This document shows positions 1 through 9,444 of a DNA stretch of 64,000 bases, piece by piece; within the stretch, counting starts at the first letter, position 1, and every line of letters starts with the position of its first letter. Source of the stretch: Flavobacterium sp. JAS (GTDB taxonomy: Bacteria > Bacteroidota > Bacteroidia > Flavobacteriales > Flavobacteriaceae); NCBI RefSeq assembly GCF_020991455.1, contig NZ_JAJMOX010000007.1, positions 124,001-188,000 on the forward strand, given 5' to 3'. Below the pieces are notes generated by a model. It had not been told where the DNA came from, ran no database searches, and was given only the letters and a program-made list of their open reading frames with translations. Made by a program: the position numbers and the translations under genes.

Positions 1-1
1 A

Positions 2-430
2 CTTCCTCAATATAATATAAGACAAACTTTCTATCCTGGTTCAAGTTCAACGAGTACCTCTTTAAATCGAAGAAACAACGTTCTGCGTGATCCAAATAAT
101 CGAACAAGATTCATTAGTGAAGCTGATATTAATGATGAAAGACCATTTTATAGAAACGACCCCGATTTCGTCAGTATTGTAGGCGGAGTACAAAAACCTT
201 CAATTCCTGTAGGAGATGCGACTGTCGATCACAATCCGCCTGTTTCTACACACTGGAACTCAGGAAATGGAAAAAATGCGCATCAAGATGAGCGATTCCT
301 TTGGTATTCTAATCCAACTTCATCAAATCATAAAGTTATTTCAAGACCATTGAATTCAAGTAAAGGAGGTGATGAAGACGGTTTTCAAAGACAAGTAGGT
401 CCTAATTTCAAAGGTCCCGGGGAGGTATAA
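2..430 (+). CDS. C-terminal part of an unrecognised protein (5' end outside window)
   Basis: An open frame runs from base 2 to the TAA at 428-430 and gives 142 residues. The start lies left of the window. The protein is rich in Asn, Ser, Pro, Asp and Arg, and has no membrane segment, signal or catalytic motif I can name. It looks flexible and hydrophilic, like the tail of a cargo or structural protein. It is followed after 36 bases by a peptidoglycan-binding hydrolase and then an AAA+ ATPase on the same strand, so it is probably the third-last gene of that operon. If the operon is a contractile injection locus, this could be a cargo or accessory protein, but nothing in the sequence itself shows that. 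Confidence 0.7.
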   Translation, partial: LPQYNIRQTFYPGSSSTSTSLNRRNNVLRDPNNRTRFISEADINDERPFYRNDPDFVSIVGGVQKPSIPVGDATVDHNPPVSTHWNSGNGKNAHQDERFLWYSNPTSSNHKVISRPLNSSKGGDEDGFQRQVGPNFKGPGEV

Positions 431-466
431 AAACTAAAAGAACAATAACCTTAAAAAACATTAACC

Positions 467-1288
467 ATGCAAAAAACATTCTACAAAAAAGAGTTGCTTA
501 TCAAAGCAACACAACAAAAAAATGGAGTAAATAATAACAAGAAAGACATTGAAAAAATTCAGTCCTGGCTTAATTTATTTGCTATGCAAAATTCAAGCTC
601 GGGAACTGCAACGGGTATCGATGGTGATTTTGGGCCTGCAACGGAAAAAGCAGTGCTTAATTTTCAAAAATTCAACAACTTACCGCAAACCGGAAGTGTA
701 GATCAAAATCTATTCGATGTACTCGCTTCGCCTCTTAAAAAAGCTTTTGATACTCCTATAACAGGCAATAATCTGAGAGAATTAATTCTGAATACAGCCA
801 AAAACCATCTTAAAAATCATCCTTTTGAACTTGTAATTAATAATCAAAGTAATACGGGTCCCTGGGTGCGAAGCTATATGGATGGTAATGAAGGAACCCC
901 TTGGTTTTGGTGCATGGGATTTGTTCAGGGAATAATTGATCAGGCGGCTTCTATTCAGGGAAAAAACTTCAAAACCCTGATGCCTTTAACGTATAGCTGT
1001 GATACAGTTGGTACAGTTGGCATTCAGAAAAATATACTGACCCGTTATCAAAAGGCAAGAACCAATTCTGGTTTAATACAACCGGCAGATATATTTCTGA
1101 TTGAAAAAACAACAAACGATTGGTTTCATACCGGAATTGTAACAGCGGTTCATGGCGATATAATTGAAACTATTGAAGGTAATACCAATTCTGACGGATC
1201 TCATAACGGAAACGCCGTTATGAACAGAATCAGAAATTATAAACAATCAAAAATAGATTTTTTCTCAATCGAATCATTAGTAGGTTAA
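467..1288 (+). CDS. Peptidoglycan-binding domain protein with CHAP/NlpC-like C-terminal hydrolase domain
   Basis: The 273-residue protein has no signal peptide. Residues about 25-90 form a PG_binding_1 repeat (IDGDFGPATEKAVLNFQK followed by LPQTGSVD). The C-terminal half looks like a CHAP/NlpC-type cysteine amidase: a Cys in PWFWCMGFVQG, a His in DWFHTGIVTAV and an acidic/Asn site in IEGNTNSDG, in the order expected for a Cys-His-Asn/Glu catalytic set. Known members cleave or bind peptidoglycan. The stop is 2 bases before the ATG of the AAA+ ATPase, so the two are translationally linked. The lack of a secretion signal suits a protein delivered by a phage-tail-like particle or released on lysis. 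The fold assignment is from motifs only. Confidence 0.8.
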   Translation: MQKTFYKKELLIKATQQKNGVNNNKKDIEKIQSWLNLFAMQNSSSGTATGIDGDFGPATEKAVLNFQKFNNLPQTGSVDQNLFDVLASPLKKAFDTPITGNNLRELILNTAKNHLKNHPFELVINNQSNTGPWVRSYMDGNEGTPWFWCMGFVQGIIDQAASIQGKNFKTLMPLTYSCDTVGTVGIQKNILTRYQKARTNSGLIQPADIFLIEKTTNDWFHTGIVTAVHGDIIETIEGNTNSDGSHNGNAVMNRIRNYKQSKIDFFSIESLVG

Positions 1289-1290
1289 AA

Positions 1291-2595
1291 ATGGAAAATG
1301 TATTCACTTATCTAAAAAACCAATTCGTCTTTCAGCTTGACACTCTTTTTCAGGCCGACAATCCAATGGAGAAACCCGTTTTGAATCAGGTCGATTCAAA
1401 CGGGTTTATCAACGAATTCATTATCGAAAATAATCTGACAGAAACCGATATTCTTTTATTGGGTTTGGCTCTTGTCCCTCATCTTAAACCTGATTTTCTA
1501 AGTTCAATTATTGCAGAATATTTGCCCAATGGCGGAGAACTTCCGGAATTTGGCGGTATAAAATCAAAGAATCATCGTGGAATTTTGCCAACAGGCGAAA
1601 CGGCTCAGTTTTTAATTGCAGGAAACAATCTTGAAGACCGGGTTTTATTCTACAACTATCTGCATAATCAGTCTTTTCTGTATCAAAAAAGAATCCTCAA
1701 AATAGAACTTGTTCCAAATGGTGAACCCAAACTGAGTGGTTTATTAATTTTAGAAGACGAATACATTGAAAAATTCATAACCGGAAAAATCCTAAAACCA
1801 CAACTTAGCAGCATTTTTCCTGCTCAATTAATCGAAACAGGATTAGACTGGAGCGATTTGGTACTTAATGCTACTACTTTAAATCAGATTAAAGAAATAG
1901 AAACCTGGCTTAAATTCAACGAGATTTTACTTCATGAATGGGATATGAAAGCCAAAATAAAACCAGGATTCAGAGTTATGTTTTACGGCGCACCGGGAAC
2001 CGGAAAAACCCTTACAGCTTCCCTATTAGGTAAATATACCAACAGAGATGTATACCGAATTGATTTGTCTATGGTGATTTCGAAATATATAGGCGAAACC
2101 GAAAAAAATCTTTCTTCCCTTTTTGATAAAGCAATTGATAAAGATTGGATTCTGTTTTTTGATGAAGCCGATGCCGTTTTTGGAAAAAGAACCAATGTTA
2201 GGGATGCACACGATAAATATGCCAATCAGGAAGTTTCGTATTTACTGCAGCGTATAGAAAATCATCCCGGATTGGTTATTCTGGCTTCTAATTTTAAAAC
2301 GAATATTGATACAGCTTTCACCCGAAGATTTCAATCTATAATCGAATTCGAAGTACCTTCTTATAACGAACGCTTACAACTTTGGAAAAACAACCTTCCC
2401 AAAGGAATTAGAATTGCTGAAGACGTAAATCTAAACGACCTTTCAAAAAAATACGACATTACCGGTGCCAATATTGTAAACATTATTCAATATGCCTGTC
2501 TGAGAACATTGGAAGACGAAAACGAAAGTATTAACCTGCATCACCTGCTTCAGGGAATTAAAAAAGAATATGCCAAAGAAGGAAAAATGATGTAA
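1291..2595 (+). CDS. AAA+ ATPase, single AAA domain with N-terminal extension (contractile injection-type)
   Basis: The 434-residue protein has an N-terminal region of about 200 residues without a clear match, then one AAA+ module. Walker A is GAPGTGKT (residues 233-240), Walker B is ILFFDEAD (291-298), sensor 1 is LASN (331-334) and the arginine finger is in FTRRF (about 345). A C-terminal AAA lid follows. ATPases of this size and type are the usual Afp15/Pvc15-like component of extracellular contractile injection systems, but similar proteins also occur alone. The gene ends the operon and is followed by a terminator-like hairpin at 2745-2786. The AAA+ call is firm. The injection-system assignment is inference from the neighbours. 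Confidence 0.88.
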   Translation: MENVFTYLKNQFVFQLDTLFQADNPMEKPVLNQVDSNGFINEFIIENNLTETDILLLGLALVPHLKPDFLSSIIAEYLPNGGELPEFGGIKSKNHRGILPTGETAQFLIAGNNLEDRVLFYNYLHNQSFLYQKRILKIELVPNGEPKLSGLLILEDEYIEKFITGKILKPQLSSIFPAQLIETGLDWSDLVLNATTLNQIKEIETWLKFNEILLHEWDMKAKIKPGFRVMFYGAPGTGKTLTASLLGKYTNRDVYRIDLSMVISKYIGETEKNLSSLFDKAIDKDWILFFDEADAVFGKRTNVRDAHDKYANQEVSYLLQRIENHPGLVILASNFKTNIDTAFTRRFQSIIEFEVPSYNERLQLWKNNLPKGIRIAEDVNLNDLSKKYDITGANIVNIIQYACLRTLEDENESINLHHLLQGIKKEYAKEGKMM

Positions 2596-2744
2596 ATAAG
2601 GAGTTGTCCTTTTAATTATTAAGCAATGCGAATCAAGAACCTAAATGTGCCGCTAGGCACAAATTGCAGACTTTTAACTCTTAATTGACATAAGTAAATA
2701 ATTTATGTAATCACGATCTACGTTTCTATGTGTCTAAATAAAGC

Positions 2745-2786
2745 AAAAAAGGATTATTTCATTTATGATGAAACAATCCCTTTTTA
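2745..2786. terminator. Bidirectional terminator-like hairpin
   Basis: An A-run followed by GGATTATTTCAT pairs imperfectly with ATGAAACAATCC followed by a T-run. It sits between the convergent ATPase gene (+) and TonB receptor gene (-), and has A and T tracts on both sides, so it could stop transcription from either direction. Confidence 0.7.
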
Positions 2787-2818
2787 TAAAATTTTAAAAC
2801 TATTTGCTCGAAATAAAT

Positions 2819-5227
2819 TTAGAATTTAAACGTAACATTTGCTGTTACACGAGTTGGGTTTTGAGCAGCAAGTCTGTAAGACCAATATTTTTCGTTAGTT
2901 AAATTATCTACTTTAAGACCAAGTCTATACTTTGGCTGATCGTAAAAAAGTGAGGCATCTAATACGGTATATGATGGAATCGAAAACTTGAAAGTCGTTG
3001 TGTTAGTTTGGTAATATTCACTTCCGTAAATTCCTCCAAAACCAATTCCTAGTCCCTGTGCACGACCTGTTGTAACTCTATAACTTGCCCATAAGTTTGC
3101 CGTTCTTGGTGATCCGGCCGTTGTTGGTCGTAAGCCTTGAACGCTAGCGTTGCTTTTTTCGTATTTACTGTCATTATAGGTATAACCTGCGACAATATTT
3201 AACCCTGAAATTGGGTTGGCAATCAATTCTGCTTCAAAACCTTTACTGACTTGAGTTCCGTCCTGAATTGAGAAGTTAGCATGATCAGGATCGTCACGAG
3301 TAATATTTGTCACTTGAATATCGTAATAACTTAATGTAGCCGATATTTTATTTAGGTCAAATTTAAAACCTCCCTCCCACTGATTCGCTTGGTTTGGTTT
3401 GAAAGTATTACCGTAAAAATCAGAACCTGAAACATTGCTGAAACCATTCATATAATTACCAAATACAGCAATTTTTTCTTTCATGATCTGGTATACTAAT
3501 CCAAATTTTGGAGAGAAAGCCGTTTGGTTATAATTCCCAACGATAGAATCTTTACTTGGATAATACACCCCTTTGTTTTCATATTTATCAATACGAATTC
3601 CACCCATTGCCAATAATCTGTCGGTTACGTTTAAAACGTCAGAAACATAAGCACTATAAGTAACCTCATCATTTGATACAAAATTGCTGAATTTAGCCGT
3701 AGCAAACATTGGTGCCACTTTGTCTACATTAAAATTGTTATAAGCATCGCCCGGCTTTTTATAATCCATTGCCGGCATATTAACAGTTGCATCGTTACGC
3801 GTAGCACGCAGACTATAATAATCTAAACCGGCGACCACTCTGTTTTTAAGCTTCCCAATTTTAAAAACACCAATGAAATTCTGTTGAATATCTGTTCCGT
3901 AAAAAGGAGATTCCTGAAACGTAACCTGCTGTCTTATTGTTGTTGGAGACATCATTTGCAATGCTACCGTATAACCATCAGATGATGATCTTGTTCTGGA
4001 TAAAATAGTTTGGGATGTCCATTCATCAGACATTTTATATTTTAACTGAGCAAAAACATTGTATTGTTGACTCGTGTAATTAATGGTATTATTGGCAAAC
4101 GATAATTTATAAGGGATAGCAAGTTGTTCAATACTGCTCTCGGTTCCTTTTACAACAAACGGAGCAAGTCTGGTTGGCGAAGTAGCTTTGTATAAACTAA
4201 ATTCGGCATCGATCAAAAGCGTTAATCTATCATTGATTTCATAAGAGAAACTTGGAGCAATAGAAAAGTTTTTATTGAACCCTGCATCCTGAAAACTTCT
4301 CTCGCTGTGAAAAGCCGTGTTGATTCTTAACAAAGCCGTTTTATCTGCGTTAAGTGGTGTATTAATATCAGCTGTTAGACGATTCAGATCCCAACTTGCC
4401 GCTGAATAGGATATTTCGCCTTTAAAACTGTCAAAAGGCTTTTTGGTAACACGGTTAAACAAACCTCCAAACGATGATAATGTACTTCCAAAAAGTGTTG
4501 CAGATGGCCCTTTGATAACTTCAATACGTTCTAAATTTGAAGGATCAATAGTGGTGTAGGTAAAACTACCAACACCGTTTCTAACCACTTGTGGTGTTGG
4601 AAAACCTCTTGAGATAGAAGTTGTACGACCTTGATTTCTTACTTCGGCAATACCGGCTCCGGGAACATTTTTAAAGGCACTGTTGTAATCTGTAATTACT
4701 TGCTCTTTCATTAATTCCTTGCTTACTACAATATAAACCTGAGAGTTTTCGATATTTTTCAATGGCATTTTTGCAACATCAAAACTTTCTTTTTTAGCAA
4801 AACGATTTCCTCCTGTACGGATTACGACATCTTCAAGATTCTCGACAGATGAATTCACCCTTACGTCTACAACGGCAGATGGAGACTGTTCTGTAATCTC
4901 AGCAGTTTCAGTAGATGAAGCATATCCTGTCATGGTAACTTCGAGAGTATATTTACCAAAAGGTACTTTTTTAAACTCATAATTCCCAGATGCATTTGTT
5001 ACGGCGCTTTTGTTTATTTCAATCAATTTCACAACAACTCCCTGGCTTGCATTACCGTCATTAGTGATAACACTTCCTGAAATTTGTCCGGTTGTTGCTG
5101 TTTGCCCCTGAATAAATCCAACATTCAATAGGGAGAATATCAGGATAAGCAATCTGAAATTATATTTTTGTTTTTTTTCTTTGGTAAATTCTTTAAAGAA
5201 GGAAATTAATGGTAATGGTATTTTCAT
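2819..5227 (-). CDS. TonB-dependent siderophore receptor (FhuA-type)
   Basis: The 802-residue outer-membrane receptor starts with a signal sequence ending near residue 42 (NVGFIQGQ). A carboxypeptidase-regulatory-like beta domain follows (about 48-125, GQISGSVITNDG and GNYEFKKVPFGKYTL). Next come a plug domain (about 145-260, with ISRGFPTPQVVRNG and RIEVIKGPSATLFG) and a 22-strand-type barrel ending in aromatic NVTFKF. The plug signature is that of ferric-siderophore receptors of the FhuA/FoxA class, which import hydroxamate-type iron chelates using TonB energy. The gene stands alone on its strand. I could not find a Fur-box-like palindrome in the 509 bases upstream. The cognate siderophore is unknown. 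The siderophore-type genes at the right end of the window are 55 kb away and no link is shown. Confidence 0.9.
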   Translation of the reverse strand: MKIPLPLISFFKEFTKEKKQKYNFRLLILIFSLLNVGFIQGQTATTGQISGSVITNDGNASQGVVVKLIEINKSAVTNASGNYEFKKVPFGKYTLEVTMTGYASSTETAEITEQSPSAVVDVRVNSSVENLEDVVIRTGGNRFAKKESFDVAKMPLKNIENSQVYIVVSKELMKEQVITDYNSAFKNVPGAGIAEVRNQGRTTSISRGFPTPQVVRNGVGSFTYTTIDPSNLERIEVIKGPSATLFGSTLSSFGGLFNRVTKKPFDSFKGEISYSAASWDLNRLTADINTPLNADKTALLRINTAFHSERSFQDAGFNKNFSIAPSFSYEINDRLTLLIDAEFSLYKATSPTRLAPFVVKGTESSIEQLAIPYKLSFANNTINYTSQQYNVFAQLKYKMSDEWTSQTILSRTRSSSDGYTVALQMMSPTTIRQQVTFQESPFYGTDIQQNFIGVFKIGKLKNRVVAGLDYYSLRATRNDATVNMPAMDYKKPGDAYNNFNVDKVAPMFATAKFSNFVSNDEVTYSAYVSDVLNVTDRLLAMGGIRIDKYENKGVYYPSKDSIVGNYNQTAFSPKFGLVYQIMKEKIAVFGNYMNGFSNVSGSDFYGNTFKPNQANQWEGGFKFDLNKISATLSYYDIQVTNITRDDPDHANFSIQDGTQVSKGFEAELIANPISGLNIVAGYTYNDSKYEKSNASVQGLRPTTAGSPRTANLWASYRVTTGRAQGLGIGFGGIYGSEYYQTNTTTFKFSIPSYTVLDASLFYDQPKYRLGLKVDNLTNEKYWSYRLAAQNPTRVTANVTFKF

Positions 5228-5736
5228 ATTGTTCTTATTTAAACCAATTCTAAATTAAAGCGCAAAAGAACAATATTTATTTTAATCTGTCAACAGAACA
5301 ATGTTATTTTTTCAGAAATATATCCTTTAAAATAAGAAGATAAAAACACAAACTAAATTAAGTAAGTTTATTCTCTCTGTAGGTGGCTGCTCTCATTTTT
5401 TAATGAATTTATGAATGATTTTTAACTTCAAAAAAAACTGCATTTCTCTAAAGCTTTATCGAAGTACCTCGTGATTTCAAGTGGAAGAATCTATATCTTA
5501 TATTATTACACAACTGCAAAAAATGCTTCATATTTCTAAAACCAAAACCAGCCAAACATCAGAGGGCTCACAAATATTGGTTATCGAAATTCAGGAATGT
5601 CGACAAGTAATTTAGGAATCACAGAAAAAAAGCAAACAGATAGCTACAAATCAATTACTTATAGAAATTTAAAAAATGACCTATTTATTAATACATTTTT
5701 GAACAGTTCCCCTATTTTTGTAAGAAACATTGATGC
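5228..5736. other. Divergent intergenic region, 509 bp
   Basis: This AT-rich region separates the TonB receptor (-) from the TPR/AraC regulator (+). A Bacteroidota -7-like element TATTTTTG lies at 5713-5720, which would leave a leader of only about 10 bases before the ATG at 5737. I see no strong palindrome, no RNA gene and no convincing small ORF. Confidence 0.5.
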
Positions 5737-7452
5737 ATGATTTCTTTTAAATTTACAAAAACGTTACTTTTAGTTCTACTTCCGTTTTTCTTATTTGCTC
5801 AGGATACAAAAAAAGACATCACAAAATTGTCGTACAATGAATTACATGATTTGTATTTTAATAATGTAGGCAACCCAAAAAAACAAATACAATATACTAA
5901 TGCCTATATGGCCAAGGCAATAAAAGAAAATAATAACATTAGAAAAGCTAAGGCCAATTATCAGATTGCTCTACTTTATTATAAATCTGATAAAAATAAA
6001 GCGATTCAATATCTGGACAGTGTTATAAAATACTCCAAAGGAACTAATGATAAATTTTTTCCTACTGCCGCTTATTGTGAAAAAGGTGATTTTCTTAAAG
6101 GTCAATTCAAGTTTAAAGAAGCAATGGCTAACTATAATCTTGCCGAAAAAAATGCTCTTCAAACCAATATTGATTATTATTATATAGTAAGAGAATATAT
6201 AGGTATTACCAAATCTGAAAACCTGGGAGAATATCATGAAGCATTAGATATCTTTAAAGAATGCTACAGGTACTATAAAAGCAAAGACATAAGAAGTTCA
6301 AAATATGCCGGAGAATATCAAAGCCTTATTTTTGGAATAGCAGATTGTTATAAATCTTTGATGAATACAGATTCGACATCTTATTATAATAAACTGGGAT
6401 ATAGTGAATCAAAAATAACTAAAAATGAAGAATACCAATATCTATTTGTTCTAAATGAGGGGGCAAACCAAGTATTAAAAAAGAACTATAGAACAGGGCT
6501 GGACAGTATTAACAAAGCATTGCCTAAAATGATTCAATATGACAACATTGGCAATGTATTAGCATCGTATTATTACTTAGGAATTGCTTATGATGGATTA
6601 GGCAAAAAAGCAAAAGCGGCAGAAAATTTTATTAGGGTAGATTCCATCTACAAAATAACGAAAGATATAAGTACTGAATTTGTAGATGGTTATCCATATT
6701 TAATTTCTTATTACAAGAACTTGGGTGATAAAGAAAATCAATTAAAGTATGTAACTGCCTATATGATTATTGACAGTACTTTGCAGAAAAATTATCGGGA
6801 ATTAAACAAGGTGCTTTATAAAGAATATGATACACCACGCTTAATTTCTGAAAAAGAAAATCTCATTACTTCACTTAATAACGATAAAATAAAAACTTAT
6901 TGGGGATTGGGATTTTTAGTTTTAGCTTCTTTGGGCATGGGAGCCTTTGCATTACATCAATACCGTATTAAAAAACAATACCGATCAAGATTTGAAAAAA
7001 TAATAAACGAAATAAGTAGCAATGACAATCGTGAAATCAACAAAGAAAATGCGACTAAAATTGGCACCATAAAAGAGGAAGATATTGGTATTGGCGAAGA
7101 GTTGGTAAATCAGATTTTGGAAAAGCTTAATCGTTTTGAAGATCAAAGAGGATATCTGGAATCTAATATTACAATACAAAATTTATCAACCTCATTTGAG
7201 ACCAATAACAAGTATATTTCTAAAATAGTTAATCTCTACAAAAGAAAATCATTTACACAATATATAAATGATTTAAGAATTGAATATGCTATAAATCAAT
7301 TACAAGAAAACAGCAAACTTAGAAAATATACTGTTCATGCACTCGCTTTAGAGTTTGGATTTAACAATGCCGAATCTTTTTCGGCGGCTTTTTATAAAAG
7401 GACAAATATAAAACCAACCTATTTTATTAAAGAATTAGATTCGACTCTATAA
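5737..7452 (+). CDS. Membrane-anchored TPR protein with C-terminal AraC-type DNA-binding domain
   Basis: The 571-residue protein begins with a signal sequence (about 1-22, ending LFAQD). A long helical tetratricopeptide-type region follows (about 40-370, with A-x-x-Y/N-Y repeats such as EAMANYNLAEKNAL). One membrane helix follows near 388-407 (GLGFLVLASLGMGAFAL). The C-terminal 100 residues are an AraC-type double helix-turn-helix (YISKIVNLYKRKSFTQYIN, then ALEFGFNNAESFSAAFYKRT). The layout is a periplasmic TPR sensor joined through the membrane to a cytoplasmic transcription factor, common in Flavobacteriia. Its target is unknown. It is the AraC-type protein nearest to the direct-repeat operators of utilisation locus 1, 6.5 kb away, but that link is a guess. 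Confidence 0.88.
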   Translation: MISFKFTKTLLLVLLPFFLFAQDTKKDITKLSYNELHDLYFNNVGNPKKQIQYTNAYMAKAIKENNNIRKAKANYQIALLYYKSDKNKAIQYLDSVIKYSKGTNDKFFPTAAYCEKGDFLKGQFKFKEAMANYNLAEKNALQTNIDYYYIVREYIGITKSENLGEYHEALDIFKECYRYYKSKDIRSSKYAGEYQSLIFGIADCYKSLMNTDSTSYYNKLGYSESKITKNEEYQYLFVLNEGANQVLKKNYRTGLDSINKALPKMIQYDNIGNVLASYYYLGIAYDGLGKKAKAAENFIRVDSIYKITKDISTEFVDGYPYLISYYKNLGDKENQLKYVTAYMIIDSTLQKNYRELNKVLYKEYDTPRLISEKENLITSLNNDKIKTYWGLGFLVLASLGMGAFALHQYRIKKQYRSRFEKIINEISSNDNREINKENATKIGTIKEEDIGIGEELVNQILEKLNRFEDQRGYLESNITIQNLSTSFETNNKYISKIVNLYKRKSFTQYINDLRIEYAINQLQENSKLRKYTVHALALEFGFNNAESFSAAFYKRTNIKPTYFIKELDSTL

Positions 7453-7582
7453 CACGATATCACTAACCAACAGTTCTTTAACAAAACTATAGAACTCGAA
7501 ATTCCCGAATCCCGATAACCATCTTAAGTTATCTAATAGTTTTATAAGCAGCAGATCATATATTTGTGACTGTACTAAATAA

Positions 7583-7720
7583 ATGAAATTTCACGGAGCT
7601 GGAAGCGAAAAAAAAAAGATGCATTTAGAAGATGATTCACTGGATATAAATAAAATTGCGAAGAGTTCATCTGAAAATTATCATCAGATTACATTCTCAA
7701 AATTGTATATCGAAATTTAA
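7583..7720 (+). CDS. Possible small ORF, 45 residues, doubtful
   Basis: An ATG at 7583 opens a 45-codon frame ending at TAA 7718-7720, 17 bases before the first S8 peptidase gene. The product is hydrophilic and Lys/Ser/Asp-rich, with no signal or domain. It may be a leader peptide, a decayed gene end or chance. I would not rely on it without expression data. Confidence 0.2.
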   Translation: MKFHGAGSEKKKMHLEDDSLDINKIAKSSSENYHQITFSKLYIEI

Positions 7721-7737
7721 AATACCACAATAATAAA

Positions 7738-9444
7738 ATGAGGTCATTCTACATTATAATTCTATTTCTTTTCTTTTTTATAAGTTGTAAATCAACACGA
7801 GAAACAAATATTACTAACACAAACATTCTATTAAAGAAAGAACTAACACCCTTACAATTAAAAACTTGGTATCAAAAAGATTATCAAGAGGACAGCATTC
7901 CCGGAATTTCGTTAGATAAATGGTATCGTTTAAATAAAAAGAAACCTAAAAATAAAAGCATTATTGTAGCTGTAATTGATACTCAAATTGATTTGAAACA
8001 CGAAGATCTTCAAGGTTTAATCTGGACAAACAATAAAGAGATTCCAAATAATGGTATCGATGATGACCATAACGGCTATATTGATGATATTAATGGCTGG
8101 AGTTTTATAGGAACTAAAAATGGAGGTTATGTAGTATGGAATAAATACGAATATGTACGCATTATAAAAGAATGGGGACCATTATTTAAAGACAAAACAG
8201 AATCTCAAATTGATGCTAAAGATTTGTTTAAATACAATGAATATCATAGGGCATTAAAAAAATTTGAAGAAAAAGAGCCATACTACAAAAGATGGTTTAA
8301 GTCCTTGAATTATAAAGCTGCGCTTTATCCCACCGTAAAAGATACTTTAAGATATTTTTTTCCAAAAGAAGATTATACATACAAACAATTAGATAGTCTA
8401 TATAAAAAATATAAAATTAATGACAAAGAATTTTGGCAAAGACGAAATGATAATGATAAAGATTTAGGAGCATTAATTAGTTGTATGATGACTAATCTAG
8501 ATATGGACCAAAATACTTTAAAAGACATCGTTGATGAACAAACCCAGTTAGATTCAATTATAAATAAAAGCTTAGATATAGATTATAATGAACGCCTATT
8601 AATAGGTGATAATCCTAATGTTCTTGAAAAAGGCTATGGCAATAATAATGTCAGTAATAATAAAGCTGGACATAGACCTATTCAGGATCATTGTACAAAA
8701 ATGAGCGGAATTATTGGCGCAAATAGAGAAAATAATATAGGGATAAAAGGAATTGTGCAAGACGTTAAGATTATGCCTTTGAGCATTTCTCCAATGGGAG
8801 ATGAAAATAATAAAGATGTTACCATGGCCATACGTTATGCTGTAGATAATGGAGCAAAAATAATCAATATGTCTTTTAGCAATAGCTTCTCTTTACATAA
8901 AGAATGGATGATGGAAGCATTTAAATATGCAGAAGAACATGATGTTCTTTTAGTTCGCAGTGCTGGTAATGAAGAAAATGATAGTGATAAAATAATATAT
9001 TACCCAACGGATATAACTTTTGAGAATAATAAAGAGTTTTGTTCAAATTTTATTGTTGTTGGATCAATTACTCGTAAACCTGACAGTACTTTTGTCTCTA
9101 ATTTTTCTAATTACGGAAAACAAAATGTAGACTTATTTGCTCCCGGTGACGAGATTTATTCTACTAGTGAAGCCAACAGTTATAATTTTGATTCGGGAAC
9201 TTCATTAGCTGTCCCAATGGTTTGTGGTACAGCGGCATTAATTAGGTCGTATTATCCAAATCTTACAGTTACACAGGTTAAACAAATCATTCTAGATTCT
9301 GGGACAAGTTATAATCTAGATGTAATCCTACCCGGTACAAAAGATAAAAAAGTTCCTTTTTCAGAATTATCGAAATCAGGAAAAGTTTTAAATGTTTATA
9401 ATGCAATGCAACTTGCCGAAAAAGTCAGTAAAAAGAAAAAATGA
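7738..9444 (+). CDS. S8 (subtilisin-family) serine peptidase, lipoprotein, copy 1
   Basis: The 568-residue protein has a lipoprotein signal (FFFISC, Cys17). The subtilase catalytic set can be read: Asp81 in VIDTQID, His318 in QDHCTKMSG, oxyanion Asn411 in SAGNEEN, and Ser489 in SGTSLAVPM. The usual H-G-T-H motif is changed to H-C-T-K but keeps the catalytic first His. About 236 residues separate Asp and His, far more than in classical subtilisins. A calcium-loop-like NNGIDDDHNGYIDDING lies just after the Asp. It is expected to be anchored outside the cytoplasm and to cut peptides. The next gene, a close paralogue, overlaps its stop by four bases (ATGA, 9441-9444), so the two are co-translated. 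Confidence 0.9.
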   Translation: MRSFYIIILFLFFFISCKSTRETNITNTNILLKKELTPLQLKTWYQKDYQEDSIPGISLDKWYRLNKKKPKNKSIIVAVIDTQIDLKHEDLQGLIWTNNKEIPNNGIDDDHNGYIDDINGWSFIGTKNGGYVVWNKYEYVRIIKEWGPLFKDKTESQIDAKDLFKYNEYHRALKKFEEKEPYYKRWFKSLNYKAALYPTVKDTLRYFFPKEDYTYKQLDSLYKKYKINDKEFWQRRNDNDKDLGALISCMMTNLDMDQNTLKDIVDEQTQLDSIINKSLDIDYNERLLIGDNPNVLEKGYGNNNVSNNKAGHRPIQDHCTKMSGIIGANRENNIGIKGIVQDVKIMPLSISPMGDENNKDVTMAIRYAVDNGAKIINMSFSNSFSLHKEWMMEAFKYAEEHDVLLVRSAGNEENDSDKIIYYPTDITFENNKEFCSNFIVVGSITRKPDSTFVSNFSNYGKQNVDLFAPGDEIYSTSEANSYNFDSGTSLAVPMVCGTAALIRSYYPNLTVTQVKQIILDSGTSYNLDVILPGTKDKKVPFSELSKSGKVLNVYNAMQLAEKVSKKKK

